Positions 12,491-25,047 of a stretch of 64,000 nucleotides of DNA are shown in pieces. Below the pieces are notes generated by a model. That model ran no database searches, was not told the origin of the DNA, and saw nothing but the letters and a program-made list of their open reading frames with translations. The stretch covers positions 127,276,752-127,340,751 of the forward strand of contig CM051462.1 in the NCBI GenBank assembly GCA_028095005.1. The letters are read 5' to 3'. The DNA is from Rhynchospora pubera. Its lineage: Eukaryota; Streptophyta; Magnoliopsida; Poales; Cyperaceae. Every line of letters begins with the position of its first letter. Position 1 is the stretch's first letter. The position numbers were made by a program, and so were the translations under genes.

Positions 12491-12683
12491 GGGTGTGTTT
12501 GATCGGAATGGAAATAGAAAATAGAAATAGAAAAAAACCTATTCCTTATTCAAATTCTTTGATTTTGTTAGAATATAAATAAAAACTGGAATAAGTCCAA
12601 ATTTACTATTCCTTAATTATTTGGTGAAACCGAAATAAAAAATAATGGACTCGTTCCTTATTCCCACTCAACCAAACACACCC
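12491..12683. mobile_element. 193-bp MITE with 3-bp target duplication
   Basis: The inverted ends are GGGTGTGTTTGATCGGAATG and CTCAACCAAACACACCC, flanked by TTT on both sides (12488-12490, 12684-12686). The GGGTGTGTTTG terminus is shared with the 157-bp family, but the interior differs. Confidence 0.7.
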
Positions 12684-12913
12684 TTTTGATTACCGATTCA
12701 TATTCCAGAACTGAGAACCCTCAGGTCCTAGTAAAGATTTACATTTCTATTCGATTGAGATCACTGTTTGATTGAAATTCCGTAAACATAGCCTCGCCTG
12801 AACACTAGAAGTTACAAATTAACTTTATTCAATCTGAAAAGGACTTCATCATCAGCTGAAAATAGAAAAAGCAAAAGGGAAAAACAACAAGCACATGTGG
12901 CAACAGAAGACTA

Positions 12914-15031
12914 TTAGATCTGATCCTTGTTTCTTGTTATCTCCTTCTCTTCATCATCCAATGGCTTCCTTCTGTCGGCCTTCACATCAGCTTCCACCGC
13001 CTTCTTTGCCTCATCTTTCACATCATCGGTGCTCACCATCTCCTTTACACCATGTGCCGCTTCTTTTGTCGCTTCCCACACACCCTGTACTGCTTGCTTA
13101 GCCTTTTCTCCCACCATTTTTGCGGTTTCTACAACTTCCTCACCTGTGGTTCTTGTACCTTCTGCCACCCTCTCTCCAGCATATTTAGTACCTGTTTAAA
13201 ACCAAAGCAAATTTACAACCGAACTCATATTTCATATAACTAAGATTTAGAGATTTAAAATGAATAACAAGGTGCCAAATTTTGTATGTCTGAACAATAC
13301 AACAGTAAAAATAGCAATATCAGAATAACATCTCTATAGTCTTTAGATTTTAATATATACTATCTTGATAAAACCAGGTACTACATCATTTTGTTGAAAC
13401 AACTGGCTATCAAACAAAAATGTATCAAGTAGTAACTACGACCCTAATCCCTTGAGTGATGAAAGGTCTAAATCTCTATGGCAAACAATGGATCCACACA
13501 AGAAATAGTTCTAAGCAATCCTTACAAAGTACAAACAATTGAATCCCCATTAGAATTTATACTGAGCAGAAATTCATTCAATTAAAACCACACCACTATT
13601 GTTCAATCCACCAAAAACAACCATACTCAACTTAATAGCAAAAATGTACCTTCAACAGTTTTATCTTTTGCAGCTTTCGCCTTCTCAGCAGCTGCATCAG
13701 CAGTCTCCATGGTTTTATCTCTTGCACCTTTTGCCATCTCCTTCGTCTTATCCATCCCTGCTTTAGCTGTGTCCTTAGCCTTTTCAGCTGCATGAGATGT
13801 TTTCTCCTGTGCTACTTCTGCTTGTTCCCTTGCCTTACCAATAGATCAAATTTGCCATTTCATTAATAGCCACAAATCCTATAACCCCCACCTAATGCTA
13901 CACGTGGCAATTGGGTGATCTTAGCTCAGATGCACATCCTTCATACAAGAAGTTCTTTTTACCCAATCTGATCAACTGCCAGATTTTAACCAGACAGATA
14001 TCTCACCAGAGTCACCACCACAACACGTGGCCACACAATGCGACTATGCACATCAATAGTTAGTACATAAATGTTCTCTTCACATCCAAGGATATTCCAA
14101 GGAAGCCTAACCTAGTACCCATCAGAATGAAAAGAATTTAATTAAAATAAAAACCTTGTCCATAGCTTCTTTTGCCTTTTGCTTTGCTTCCTCTGTGAAA
14201 TGCGCCGCATTATCTTGAGCCTCATTGGCCTTCTCCTTTGCTTTGTTCATACCTTCTTCTGTCATGTGCCCCGCCTTATCACGTGCATCCTTGGCTGTTT
14301 CCTTCGCCTTTTCCTTGGCATCCTCAGCTTCCCTCTTCGCATCCTCGACAACGTTGCTTGTTGCATCTTTAGCTCTCTCTTTCATGTCATGAGCCTTTTC
14401 ACTTGCTTGGTGGCCGCTTTCAACAGTCGCTTCTTTCACTTTGTTAGCGGCATCCTTGTACTTGTCCTTGATCTCCTTGTCATCGTTAGCATGGTTGTAA
14501 GCCTATTATAAACAATCTTAGTCTATTTTAAGAGATGCACCTCATTCCGAGATATTTGTCATAAAACAACTGGGTACTCTGGAAAGGAAGATAATTGATG
14601 ATAAGTCAAAAATAATTAAGCACCCTTTGTAGGGGCAAATAAGTTTTGTCGTTTGAATCACCAGCAATCCCAAACAGATGTAAACATAATATAATCCAAA
14701 TTGGCAGATAACTGGTTTATTGCAACACCCACTTAAGTACAAGAAATAATTTATAATCACTTCAGGACCGATCCTCATAAAATCCTAGTACAAGAAAGGG
14801 AGAAGAAAAGGTGCAATGCATGAGAGTAGTAAACAAGGAAGAACCAAATAAACAAAAATGGAAATAATATACCTGTGATGACTTGCCAGAGGCTTGAAAA
14901 CAGAGTCTATTAGGTTTAATGGTCGGTGAACGGAGATGAAGGAGAGAAGGCTTTGTGTAGAATGTCCTAGAAATTACACCATTAATTACGATAACGCTCC
15001 TCACTCCAAGCATTGCTGCCATCTTCATCAT
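12914..15031 (-). CDS. Group 3 LEA protein with an organelle presequence
   Basis: Exons: 15031-14873, 14502-14155, 13833-13650, 13191-12914. They give 969 nt (322 aa), all phases joining. Exon 1 (residues 1-53) has no Asp or Glu, several Arg and Lys, and a hydrophobic stretch VRSVIVINGVISRTFYT. This fits a mitochondrial presequence (RTFY|T resembles a cleavage site), with plastid targeting as the alternative. Residues 54 to about 300 are Lys/Ala/Glu/Asp-rich degenerate 11-mers (EKAKETAKDARDKAG) without Cys, Trp or Pro, typical of LEA_4 proteins. Such proteins are disordered in water and become helical on drying, protecting membranes and enzymes. The C-terminus is acidic-basic (PLDDEEKEITRNKDQI). 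Promoter motifs upstream suggest ABA control. Confidence 0.9.
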
Positions 15032-15182
15032 TTGTAAGATTGTAGACTGGAGATAAGTTTAATAGATTTGATTTCTGTGATGGTTTGAATATTTCACTCA
15101 ATGCAAAGAGGCGTCTCTAGCTAGGACTAGGAGTTTGTTTAGTAATACTGTAATAGTGGGCTGAGGGAAAGATAGGACACAG

Positions 15183-15232
15183 ACACGTGTCCTGACACGT
15201 AGCATGACCTCCTCGTTAACACTACGCGTGTC
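15183..15232 (-). promoter_or_regulatory. ABA response complex of the LEA gene (ABRE + CE3)
   Basis: GACACGTGTCC (15182-15192) holds a palindromic ABRE/G-box. GACACGTA follows at 15194-15201, and ACGCGTGTC at 15224-15232 matches the CE3 coupling element core. All lie 150-200 bp upstream of the LEA start codon. Binding by ABI5/AREB-type bZIP factors is inferred from the motifs only. Confidence 0.65.
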
Positions 15233-15466
15233 TGTGAATCTAGAATTTCAATCTTCTCGGCTTCGGTGCATCTCTTTGTTAATTATTTTTCTTTGTTTTT
15301 GTTGGTCTTTTGCTGTTTAAGATGTTTATATATTGACGGTTTATATACACTACTTGGCTGCATCAATATAATAATTTTGATTGATTACAAGTTAAACAAA
15401 TGCGGTTCAATTTTGTGACGGGACATGAGAGAGCGTCAGCACCCAACAAACACGAAACCTTCATAA

Positions 15467-15489
15467 CCCCCCCCCCCCCCCCCCCCCCC
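15467..15489. repeat. Poly-C tract
   Basis: About 23 consecutive C residues followed by an A-run, between the LEA promoter and the 3' end of the KUP gene. The length may be unreliable in sequencing. Confidence 0.9.
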
Positions 15490-15814
15490 ACAAAAAAAAA
15501 AAGGAAAAGAAAAGGAAAAAAGCATACAACCAGAAAACAGTAAATTGACAAACACCCACCTTTTCATTCATCTCCAAATAACGTAGTTCCACTATTTACA
15601 ACAAATTAACAAATTTCGTAACAAAATTCAGATTCTCACCAAAAGAAATACAGAGAAGAAGAAAAAAACTGTCAGAGCTATGTAGTGTGTTGTAATCCGT
15701 TAATAGTTTCTCCTACCGAAATTTCTCCCTTTTTGTTAGCTATTAAAAGAAAAGAGGAAAAGAATATTACAAACTCACTTTTTTCAAATGAAATTGCTCA
15801 CTACAAACAGTAGG

Positions 15815-18800
15815 TTACACCATGTAAGTTGTACGAACTTGTAGCAAATTCCCGTGTGGTATACTAACAGTAGTAATTCCTCTTCTGCAATTGATTCTCA
15901 AAAATCCATAGAAGTAATTCAAAATTAATTTTCTCAGAAACCATGAGTTCTTTGTAGCCCTAATTCGACCATTTGACATCAAATACACAGCCCCTGACTC
16001 CTTTGCTTTCTTAATAAATGAGCGCTCCAATTCCAAATTCTTTGCATAATCGGGGCCTTTATCCTGCGAGTTAGATATACTACTGCTTGGCTTGGAATTA
16101 GGACTCATATTTTGAGGGATTTGGTAATCAGATAAGAGAGGCACATCTAGAGAATAGAAGCTCCCGTTTTGTGCCGTGACAATTGTTGAACTGGTGGTTT
16201 CCTGTATTTCATCTGAGTCAAAATCATCATCGCTTTGCAGAAATAGCTCTTGCACTTCTCTTTCTATAAATTTCTCTAAACCTTCTATGAGGAGTTGTTC
16301 AAAAACTTTGTGATGTTCTTTCCTCACATCTTTATAACCATACCTGCCATTGGAAGAAACAGGGTTATTTATGGATATTACTCTGCATTTCAGGTTTTGG
16401 TAGATCTCCTCATTTTGGGTTTTACTTTCTTTACTGTCCTATTTTGCTACTGGTCTGGTGCCATACCAGTAAAATACATATATTGCTCAGTTTCAATATT
16501 TTTTTAATTAAGTATCATCGCTTTGGGTCCCACTTTCTTTGTTTTTTCTACTTGTCCAACAAAATTCCAGTAAAGTACCAGTACGACCCTCAGTTGGGGC
16601 ATGATGGGTTGGATCGGAGGAATAATGTCATATTAGTTTCCTAATACAGGTGGAACTAGGACAGACTATCACAGGTCAGATGGCTCCAACAATGAGACAA
16701 CCTTTATCTAGGAACATATTTGAATATTAGAGTAGTCACCTTTACATTTTGGTTTAAGGCCACTTTTCATCCTAAAACTTAAAAGAGCATTGGCCCAGGA
16801 GACCAGAACCCATCAGTGTTTCATTCTTCCCTTACCAACCAACTCTCATTCAGCTAGCACAGAAGTAATCATTCAGTACTTCTGTAATAATCCCAGAAAA
16901 ACAGGATTGGTTCGGGTCAGGACCAATTAAGGACTGACAATCCTTAGGTACCAATTAGATACAACTGCAGACCAAATTGCTAAAAAAATTTATAAATTAC
17001 CTCGCTATGCACCGAAACAAATGGTAGTTTCTTGGGCAAACTCTCTGAAACAAAAATCTCTCTGTTTGCGGCACCACTGGTACTGGAATGTACTTGATGG
17101 AGACAAAAACAACCATAGAATGCATAGCAGGGAGAGTTGTCAAAAATTGCCCAAAAACTGCTGGAATTCCCTTAACCAATTCACAACATACCAAGCCAAC
17201 GCCTGGAGCTCGTATTGTTCCCAAGTTGCACCCCAGTTTCTTCATCAAATCCATCGAAAGATTCTGTTTGATCTCACTGTCATACTTGAGTTTTGTGCCA
17301 TAATTCCATACAACCATTACTAGGAGGAGAAACGCGGAGAAGAGAAGCATAACCCAGCTCCCACCTCCAATACTGGTGAGGAGAGAGGAGAAGAAAACAA
17401 GCTCCAAGCCGATAAATAGAAAGAAGAACAAAAGGACTATAGAAAGCTTGATTTGCCATATAAGAACCATTATGATGGTTACTAGTATAGTTGTCATCAT
17501 CATTATCCCGACCTCTGTGATACCTGTCAGTAAGAAAAGTTTAATTTAATACCCTATCGCATGATATATGGGAAGCATCTCCTTGTACCCTAAATTCCTA
17601 ATTTTAAAATTTCAAAAGATGCTCAGATTGCCCTTCTCTTTTCAGCAAGGAAAATTTTAAATGATATCTTCCTCATTCTGTCCTTTTTCTCTTCAAGTTG
17701 AAGCTTTTTTGAGCTCTGGTATGGATATTCCTTTTCTTTTATTTTTTCTCCTATGTGTGGTTATTTATTTATTATTATTTTATTTTTTGTGGGAGAGAGG
17801 GATGGTTTAGACGGGTATGAGAGTCAGTTACCCTACTCCCCACATAGTACAATTGTATATCAAATCTCAACTCATCAAATTCTAAACTGGTTAATGATCA
17901 GTTAAGAATGTTACCATAGGCAATACCAATATCGTCAACACTTCTGAAAAAAACCAAAAACAGCGCACAAAACCCCATGAGGAACCAATTAATAAAGGGG
18001 ATATAAATCTGGCCCATGAACTTGCGAGAAGTGTGTATAATCTTCAGGCGTGGGAAGCAACCGAGTGCTATTGACTTATTTATGCATGCAAAGGTGGCAG
18101 TGGTCATGGTACGACTGGCAATTAGCGCAGCTATGTTGGCTATGAACAGCACAGGCCAGAATGTTCCACCTGTTTGAACAAAGGATTAATATTGGAATTA
18201 AAAAATTATAGCAATCAAGGGTCAACATGCCTCATGCTGGCTGGTACCAAATACAACCTGTATTGGTACTGGCTATTTTCAGCTGATGGCATACAGATTT
18301 TTTTGGGCCATCGTTTGGCCCGAACACAATGTTGGCTCAATGACCCCACATAATAGGGAACTAAACCTTAATTGAACAAGCAAGCATCAATTTTTCCAGC
18401 CCACAGACATAAAGAAAATATAATGCAAAAGAAAATCAGGCTATAGGCACCAAAGATGTGCCTGTACCCCCAAACTTAAAGTACTAGCAGCCACTATTAT
18501 CAGACTGGGCATTACATATGGAAATCAATTTATTTTATCTTTTTTTTTTAAATGACCATCAAACAATTCTAAATTGCAAATTGACTTTCCAACATACATG
18601 GTGTTTTTTCATACCAAAATTAAAAGCTGGCACTGTGATCTATAATTCATTTCAATTTTATTTTCAAATGGTTGAAATTATCATGGACTAAGAGACGACA
18701 CTTATAATAGTGTCGTACATAGATATGAAGTCTACTTGATTAGCTTTCTTACTTGGAATTGATGAGAAAAAGATCTGCTGAGAAGTGCTCTGGTTCGCAA

Positions 18801-21800
18801 TAAGAAATGCAGCTTGGCCAAAGTACCCCAGAAGTAAGCAAGGCAAGACAAACAGTGCAAATGTATACTGCAAAACAACATCAAAACCTACTAAAATCAT
18901 ATACATGTATTATTTTGTATGACATACTTAAAAGAGGAAAGAAAGGCAAAATAAAAAAGTAAGTTTGGTAAATCACCTGAATTGATCTTACAGAGAAATG
19001 GCAAAGATCAGCAAAAATTGCTTCAGATCCTGGAATTGAGAAATAGAATCATGAACTTCAGAAAATTTAACAGGGTCTCTGTGGTACCAGTTTAAAAATA
19101 AGTTTCAGTTGTGGAAATTTTTCTTGTGCATATCCCAGTATAGTAAATGAGAAACAACAATATTTTTCAAATCTTTGACAAGTCTATGCCTATTTTCTGA
19201 ATGTATGTGTTCACGACATTAAACATGTACGCTTATGTCTTCTCCATCAAATATCCATAGTTTTTTTCCTAAAGTACAAAACTTGAATCGTCTGAATGCA
19301 AGAGTCTAGACTCTTAAACTTATGTACCATGGACATAGACACAACACAATCTCGGAAGTGTTCGTGCAACATTACTCTTAAACACATGTTTTCAGAAAAT
19401 TTCAGTTTTGTACTTTGCCAAAAACAAAGATATTTCGCACACAGTAGGACTTGAATGTATGTGTTCACAAATAGGCATAGAATAGTAATTGAAAACAAGG
19501 ATATTGTTGTTATTCATTTACGAAACTAGGATAGAAAAAAAAAGAGAAAATTGTTGTTATTCATTTACGAAACTAGGATAGAAAAAAAAGAGAAAATTGT
19601 TGTTATTCATTTATGAAACTAGGATAATTGAAAACTCCAGTTTTGTCTCAACAAAAAAATAGTGAACAAGAAAAAAGAGAAAAAAAGAGGAAAATGTAAA
19701 TGAAAAGGGGGAAAAGAAAATTGTTTACACCTGTAACACAGAGAAGACAACCACCCAGTGCAAGCCACGCATGGAAGGAGTTTCTCTTGAAATAGAGAAA
19801 GATATAAACAGGATTAAATGCCTTGAAAACTGTAACACCATACTTAGTCAGGTTATAGATTCCAATTCCACCGAGGCAGCAAAACCAAAGGAACAAAGCC
19901 GGGCCAATCACAAATCCCACTTTGCTGGTCGCAAATTTCTGTACGCTGAATAATATTACAAGAAATGCAAGGGAGATCATCACCACTTTATCTGCAAGAT
20001 ATTTTATAGCATTATATTAAATTAAAATCAGCTAACCAAGCAGGGAAAAAAAATATTTCTGCATCATGTATAAATATATAAAGAGTAAGGGTTACCTTGC
20101 TCCAAATCTGGGATTCCTACCTTCAAACCACTCACAGCTGACACAACTGCACTTCAAGCAAAAGCAGGACATAAAAATCTAGTAAAAATGCCAACAAAAT
20201 GAGATGTCCAAAAATATATATATATATATATATATATGAACAAGTAAAAGACTAAAAAGAAAAGTTTAATTTTCTTCTTTTAGCTGTGCTTCTTATCATA
20301 CAAAAATAATAAACCAATGAATATAAACATTAAAATTGATAATGTACCCTTATTATATGTCGGTAAATGCAATTATCAACTTTAAAATTATAAATAAAGC
20401 AAATGAGGGAACCTGACATAGCTGGAGTGATAACTCCATCTGACAGCACCATAGCAGTACCAAAGAGCACTATGACTAAAACAGTCTTTTTTAAACAGGA
20501 TAATGATTCAAGGTATTGCTTGACTTGAATGGATCTCTCCAGCTCCTTCGATGGTAATTTCAGTTGGAGGCTTGACATGCGCATGTCAGGCGGAAATTGG
20601 ACCGGAATAAGACTTATATTAGCATGTCTAGAGATCAAGGAATATAGGGCAAATATGCCTCCTGAAAAACTTAACGATAATAAGATGATGTTAATTACCT
20701 ACATAGGTTAACAATTTTAGATCTACTATGGTAGCTTGATGTTTAAATCCATTCAATCTCGGAGATAACATGTAGATGAGCTAGAGAGTACAAGAACAAA
20801 AATATTTTGCTTCAAAACACCTTTCCCTTAAATGCATAGGGATCCCAAACTGCCTTGTTCATCTCCATTATGGGTGATCAGAAAAACTAAATTTCCAATT
20901 ATCCCAGTATTAATAAAACAAATGCTTTGAGACATGTAAGAACAGATTACTGGACATCTATAGGCAGATTATGGTGGGATATAGAATTTAGGATCCCCTA
21001 AGCCAAAGTTAATTTTAAAGTAATAATAACATTAGTAGAAACTCATGCATACCTTCTGAGTCGTCATTTGCCCATAGCACGATGGACACGTACTTTACAA
21101 GTGTAATCAGTATTAAAGTGTAAAGAACCAACGACAGTGCCCCAATCACATCTTCTTCCCCACGTATGGGGCTTTTGGTGAACATGACATCAAATGTATA
21201 AAGTGGGCCTAGCCCAATATCACCAAAAACAACAGCAAAGGTCTGCAGAGTGAGAAAGGCCATCCTTCCCAGATCAAACTCCTGAAATTATGGCGCAAAA
21301 ATAAATCATGTAATGAGTTCGAAAGAAATCAAGAATGCATTAGTTCAATATTCAATGAATTCTCTTTGTTAATCTCGGGTTTTTTGGTTCTTCGGACATA
21401 TATTTAATAAACCTGGCACCAACGGAGTTTGCTAATAGCAACAGCTGGCTGAATGAGTGCTTATCATAAAGCAAACAGGAGCAGACTATCATATAAGAAT
21501 CAATTAAAATAAATTGAATCCAGCACCTACTGATTTGTTGGCAATCAAATATAATAAATTGAATCCAGCACCTATAGAAATCTGATACTGTTATCATGTA
21601 TCATAACCAGCCAAACCACTGTTGCAATCCTTGTCATGATCTGAACTTGTATTTCCAAAAAAAAAAACATAACATATTTCCTATACTTCTTTTGTAAATT
21701 TCTTTTCAATTTAAACTAATTTAATATAACCAACTGAACTCCAAATGAAAATGAAACAGCACCAATATATGGATAATTGGATATTACTAAAAGACCAACT

Positions 21801-22500
21801 AACAGTCTACCATCCAGGAACTTAAGGCAAACCAATAGAATAATAATGTGATTGTGACATATATGCTCAATAATCACGATCTAATGCTTTGGCAGGTTTC
21901 TTAACAAGCTAGCTTTTGTTGTACACTCATCCTTTTATGAGACCCTACATATCATAACCAAAGGGTCCACTTCTCATTAAACTCTGTTGCTTCTGAGTTT
22001 CCTTATTAGCCTATATTGCAACTTTCGTCTGAACGAAGAAAAACCAAGGCGGTACAATCCTGTACCAGATCTAAACAATATGGCAAATTGGCAAGTATGA
22101 TTTCAAATTACTGTTCACTACTGGGGATAACATCAATTAGGATTCTGATTTGATTAGTTCTGATCTAGTTATACAACTCCAAAGAAATAAAAACTTCAAA
22201 AGAAATTGAAAAGATCAAAACCTCAGTTTCAAATTTCGCATCCATGCCAGTGACCTCGAGAGCTTCCACATCGAACCAATCAACAAGAGGTCCCGTTCGT
22301 ACAAGCTGACGCTCCTCTGCATCTCCATCTTGTTCTTCGTCGTCATCGTCGTCATCCTCTTCATCTCTGATTGCACCACCAACCTTCTCTTTCTCTTCTC
22401 CATCGCTCATCTCCTCTCTCGAAACCCATCGCCTCAACCTCGAATCCTGCTTCACTGCACTAGTGCTAGTAGTGCTACTACCACTGCCTCTCTCCGACAT
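15815..22500 (-). CDS. KUP/HAK/KT potassium transporter (KUP7/KUP12-like)
   Basis: Exons: 22500-22222, 21281-21053, 20661-20413, 20146-20096, 19991-19731, 19029-18977, 18867-18753, 18169-17915, 17523-17001, 16343-15815. They give 2544 nt (847 aa), and all junctions are GT/AG and in phase. An acidic cytosolic N-terminus (run of Asp/Glu about residues 46-61, then VDWFDVEALEV) is followed by about 12 hydrophobic segments and a soluble C-terminal domain ending TTYMV, as in KUP7 and KUP12. Family motifs include GGIFALYSLISRHA, SDGVITPAMS, PCLLLGYFGQAAFL, LGCFPRLKIIHTS and VPQTERFLFQRV. Oddly, the first-helix signature GDIGTSPLY reads GDIGLGPLY (D114 and Y121 kept, T-S replaced by L-G), and GDG reads SDG. 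H+-coupled K+ uptake is the family role; altered transport here is inference. Confidence 0.93.
19504..19627. repeat. Tandem triplication in KUP intron 5
   Basis: A unit of about 47 bp (TTGTTGTTATTCATTTACGA...) is repeated nearly perfectly from 19504, 19551 and 19597, the third copy partial. It lies within the intron between exons 5 and 6. Confidence 0.85.
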
Positions 22501-23727
22501 GGGAGAATTGGAGAGAGCGCTGTTTGGATCAGATTGGATCGAGGCTCGAGAGGTGAGAGAGATCGAATTTTTCTAATTTTTAGAGAATCATGCGACCTTC
22601 TTTCGTGATTTGGGAAACGGGGACCGGAACTGAGGAAACGAGAGTCTGTCTAAGATAGATAGACCGATTTAAATGTAGCTCGGGTGTACAATAAGGTGGG
22701 ACAGAGATTTCAGTGAGATAAAGTGTACGACGTATAAAAGACCGTGTCCAGGTAGTCTGCAGGATTAGTGTCAAAAAGGAAAAATACGATGTTAGAAGTG
22801 AGACGAAAAAAGTGGAAACAACGGCGAGTAATTAAAAGCAGATCAGAAACCAGGTCAAATGAGACTAATGACAGTGTTATCTCCGAAAGTCCGAATGCAT
22901 ATGCGGGTGATCTGATTTTGTTCATTGCAATGGTGTTGCAAGTTATTGACGTGTGGGGCCACAAGGATCTGTTTTTTTCATGAAATCTACCTAGAGTGAT
23001 GGATTGGTGGGGTCTCCCGCAATTGAGCGACGTGTGAGTTGTGACAGATGCAGCAATAGAATTTAGGACAGGGTGTTCAGATTTCTTCGAATTTAAAACG
23101 TGTCGTCTTTCCTGGCTTAGAGAGGTGAGTTGTTGAAATCGAACATTATCGAATGCATGATGATGACGACGACGATGATAGAAATTCTACCGCGAGAATC
23201 AATTTTGAATGGGACTTTAATCACAGTCCATCAAATTTTACCGATTGACAAATTAGATTCTCACCAGCTTTGATTTTTATCCTTATGTTAAATAAGCGTT
23301 CCTTGAACTACATATGAATAAGCTGGATGATTTAATTACTAAATTGTTCTTTCCTAATTTGATTTTACTGGAGGTCGGTTAACTTGATATTAAATTTATT
23401 TTTATTATAAAACTTCGATATTTTATCAATATTTTAATTAGTTGATCATCCTTTCAATTTCAATATTTTACTTAGTTGATCATCCTTTCAATTTCGTTCA
23501 AAATAATATTGATTAAAATTAAATAAAATAAGTTCACATTTAGAAAGAATTTACAAACTAATCATTAAATAAATATTAAATTTCAGCGAATTTAAAATAG
23601 ATAATATTTTAATTAAAATTCAGTGTATTTTGGTCAGAGAGCGAGCTGCTCGACACCAGATTATAACTCTCTTGACGGGTGAGTGGTGATTACCCAAGCT
23701 TGAGTGATGTCATGTGAGACTATGTCA
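22501..23727. other. KUP upstream region and intergenic DNA
   Basis: Contains the KUP leader and promoter (minus strand), with a purine-rich stretch when read on the plus strand. No further gene is recognisable. Just before the hAT insertion the 15-mer ATGTCATGTGAGACT occurs twice in tandem (about 23707-23736). Confidence 0.5.
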
Positions 23728-23735
23728 TGTGAGAC

Positions 23736-25039
23736 TAGGGCTGTACAGAAAAAAAACCAAACCCGTCCGACCCGTTACACCCGCCCAACCCGACCCGTAT
23801 TTTACCGGGTTCAAACATTAATCGGGTTGGGTCGGGTTTCAATTTTAATAACCCGGTTGTACTGGGTCGGGTCATAATTTTAGTGTTGATAACCCGTACC
23901 CGACCCGACCCGTTTAATTCACATATGAAATGACATATATGTGCAGCAACCTCTGTGCGACGCCTCGACTCCTCCGTCCTCCCCTCTGCTGAGCGACGCC
24001 TCGATTCCTCACTTCTCCTGCGCGATACCTCGACTCTTCCCTCCCAACCTCGATTTGTTAGTCTCCATCTTCAGGGCTCAGGCCACGACGCCATGTCACG
24101 ATCTTCCTTTCACGAGGCCTCAAAAAACAGTACGAATTATATTTCAATTTACCACAAATCGATTCATCTCTCCACTATAAATAGTTAAATGTTGTTATTT
24201 ATTGTGCTAATTGCTATTTGCTATACTGCTACTGCTATCATTCTCTCAGATAATCTTGATTAAATCTGTTTGATCCTTCTCTTGTAGTTTTGTTCTAGTC
24301 GTAATACATGTTGGATACTTGAATACTTGAATTGCTATTTGCATTAAGTTGAGAATGCTTCATTTAATTATCTAATTATCAGGTTAATAATTTGATTTGA
24401 GACTGCTTTTATACAAATGTCTATTAACTTAGCATGTCTCAAACATATTAAGCGTGTATACCAATAAAAAAAATGGCAGTACATGCACATTGATGGAAAT
24501 ATTGATCAATTAATTAACATGGCAGTACATCATGGTTGCAGGTAAAAGAAGGGCATATTTGAAAAAATTCAATAGTTGAACTTGTAGAGCTGTTTATGTT
24601 TTATAACTCTTTAAAGACTGTTATAGAGTGGTGTTGTGCTAGTGTTGGTCACATCCTTTGGCCGAATATAATTTGTATCTTCTGCTGCCCTCTGGTATAG
24701 TTCAACAGTACTAGATATTGAGGTTAAGGTCTTTTATAAAAAATGACAATATGTTTGAAATAAACAGGTTTGTTGTTGAATATAGACGATGAGTTAAAAG
24801 TTCTATTTTTTTTTTAAATTAATTTATGTATGTAGCTTATTCAATTTTTTTGGCATGAGTAAATTATGACCCGGTTAACCTGAAAACCCGTACAAACCCG
24901 TACAAATCCGTAGTTAAAAAATTGTATGGGTGGGTTGGGTTACTGGTGGGTCAATTAAAGAAAATTTGTAACCCGGTATAATTGGGTTGGGTTGAAATAT
25001 TGATAAAAAAATAAAAAACCCGTCCGTTTTACAGCCCTA
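23736..25039. mobile_element. Non-autonomous hAT element (1304 bp)
   Basis: The inverted termini TAGGGCTGTA and TACAGCCCTA are flanked by perfect 8-bp duplications TGTGAGAC (23728-23735 and 25040-25047), the hAT signature. Both subterminal regions are dense in ACCCG/CGGGT motifs, as expected for transposase-binding repeats. No transposase is encoded. Near 23945-24055 there is a GC-richer, CT-rich block with three copies of a GCGACGCCTCGA-like unit, possibly captured host leader DNA. Confidence 0.9.
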
Positions 25040-25047
25040 TGTGAGAC

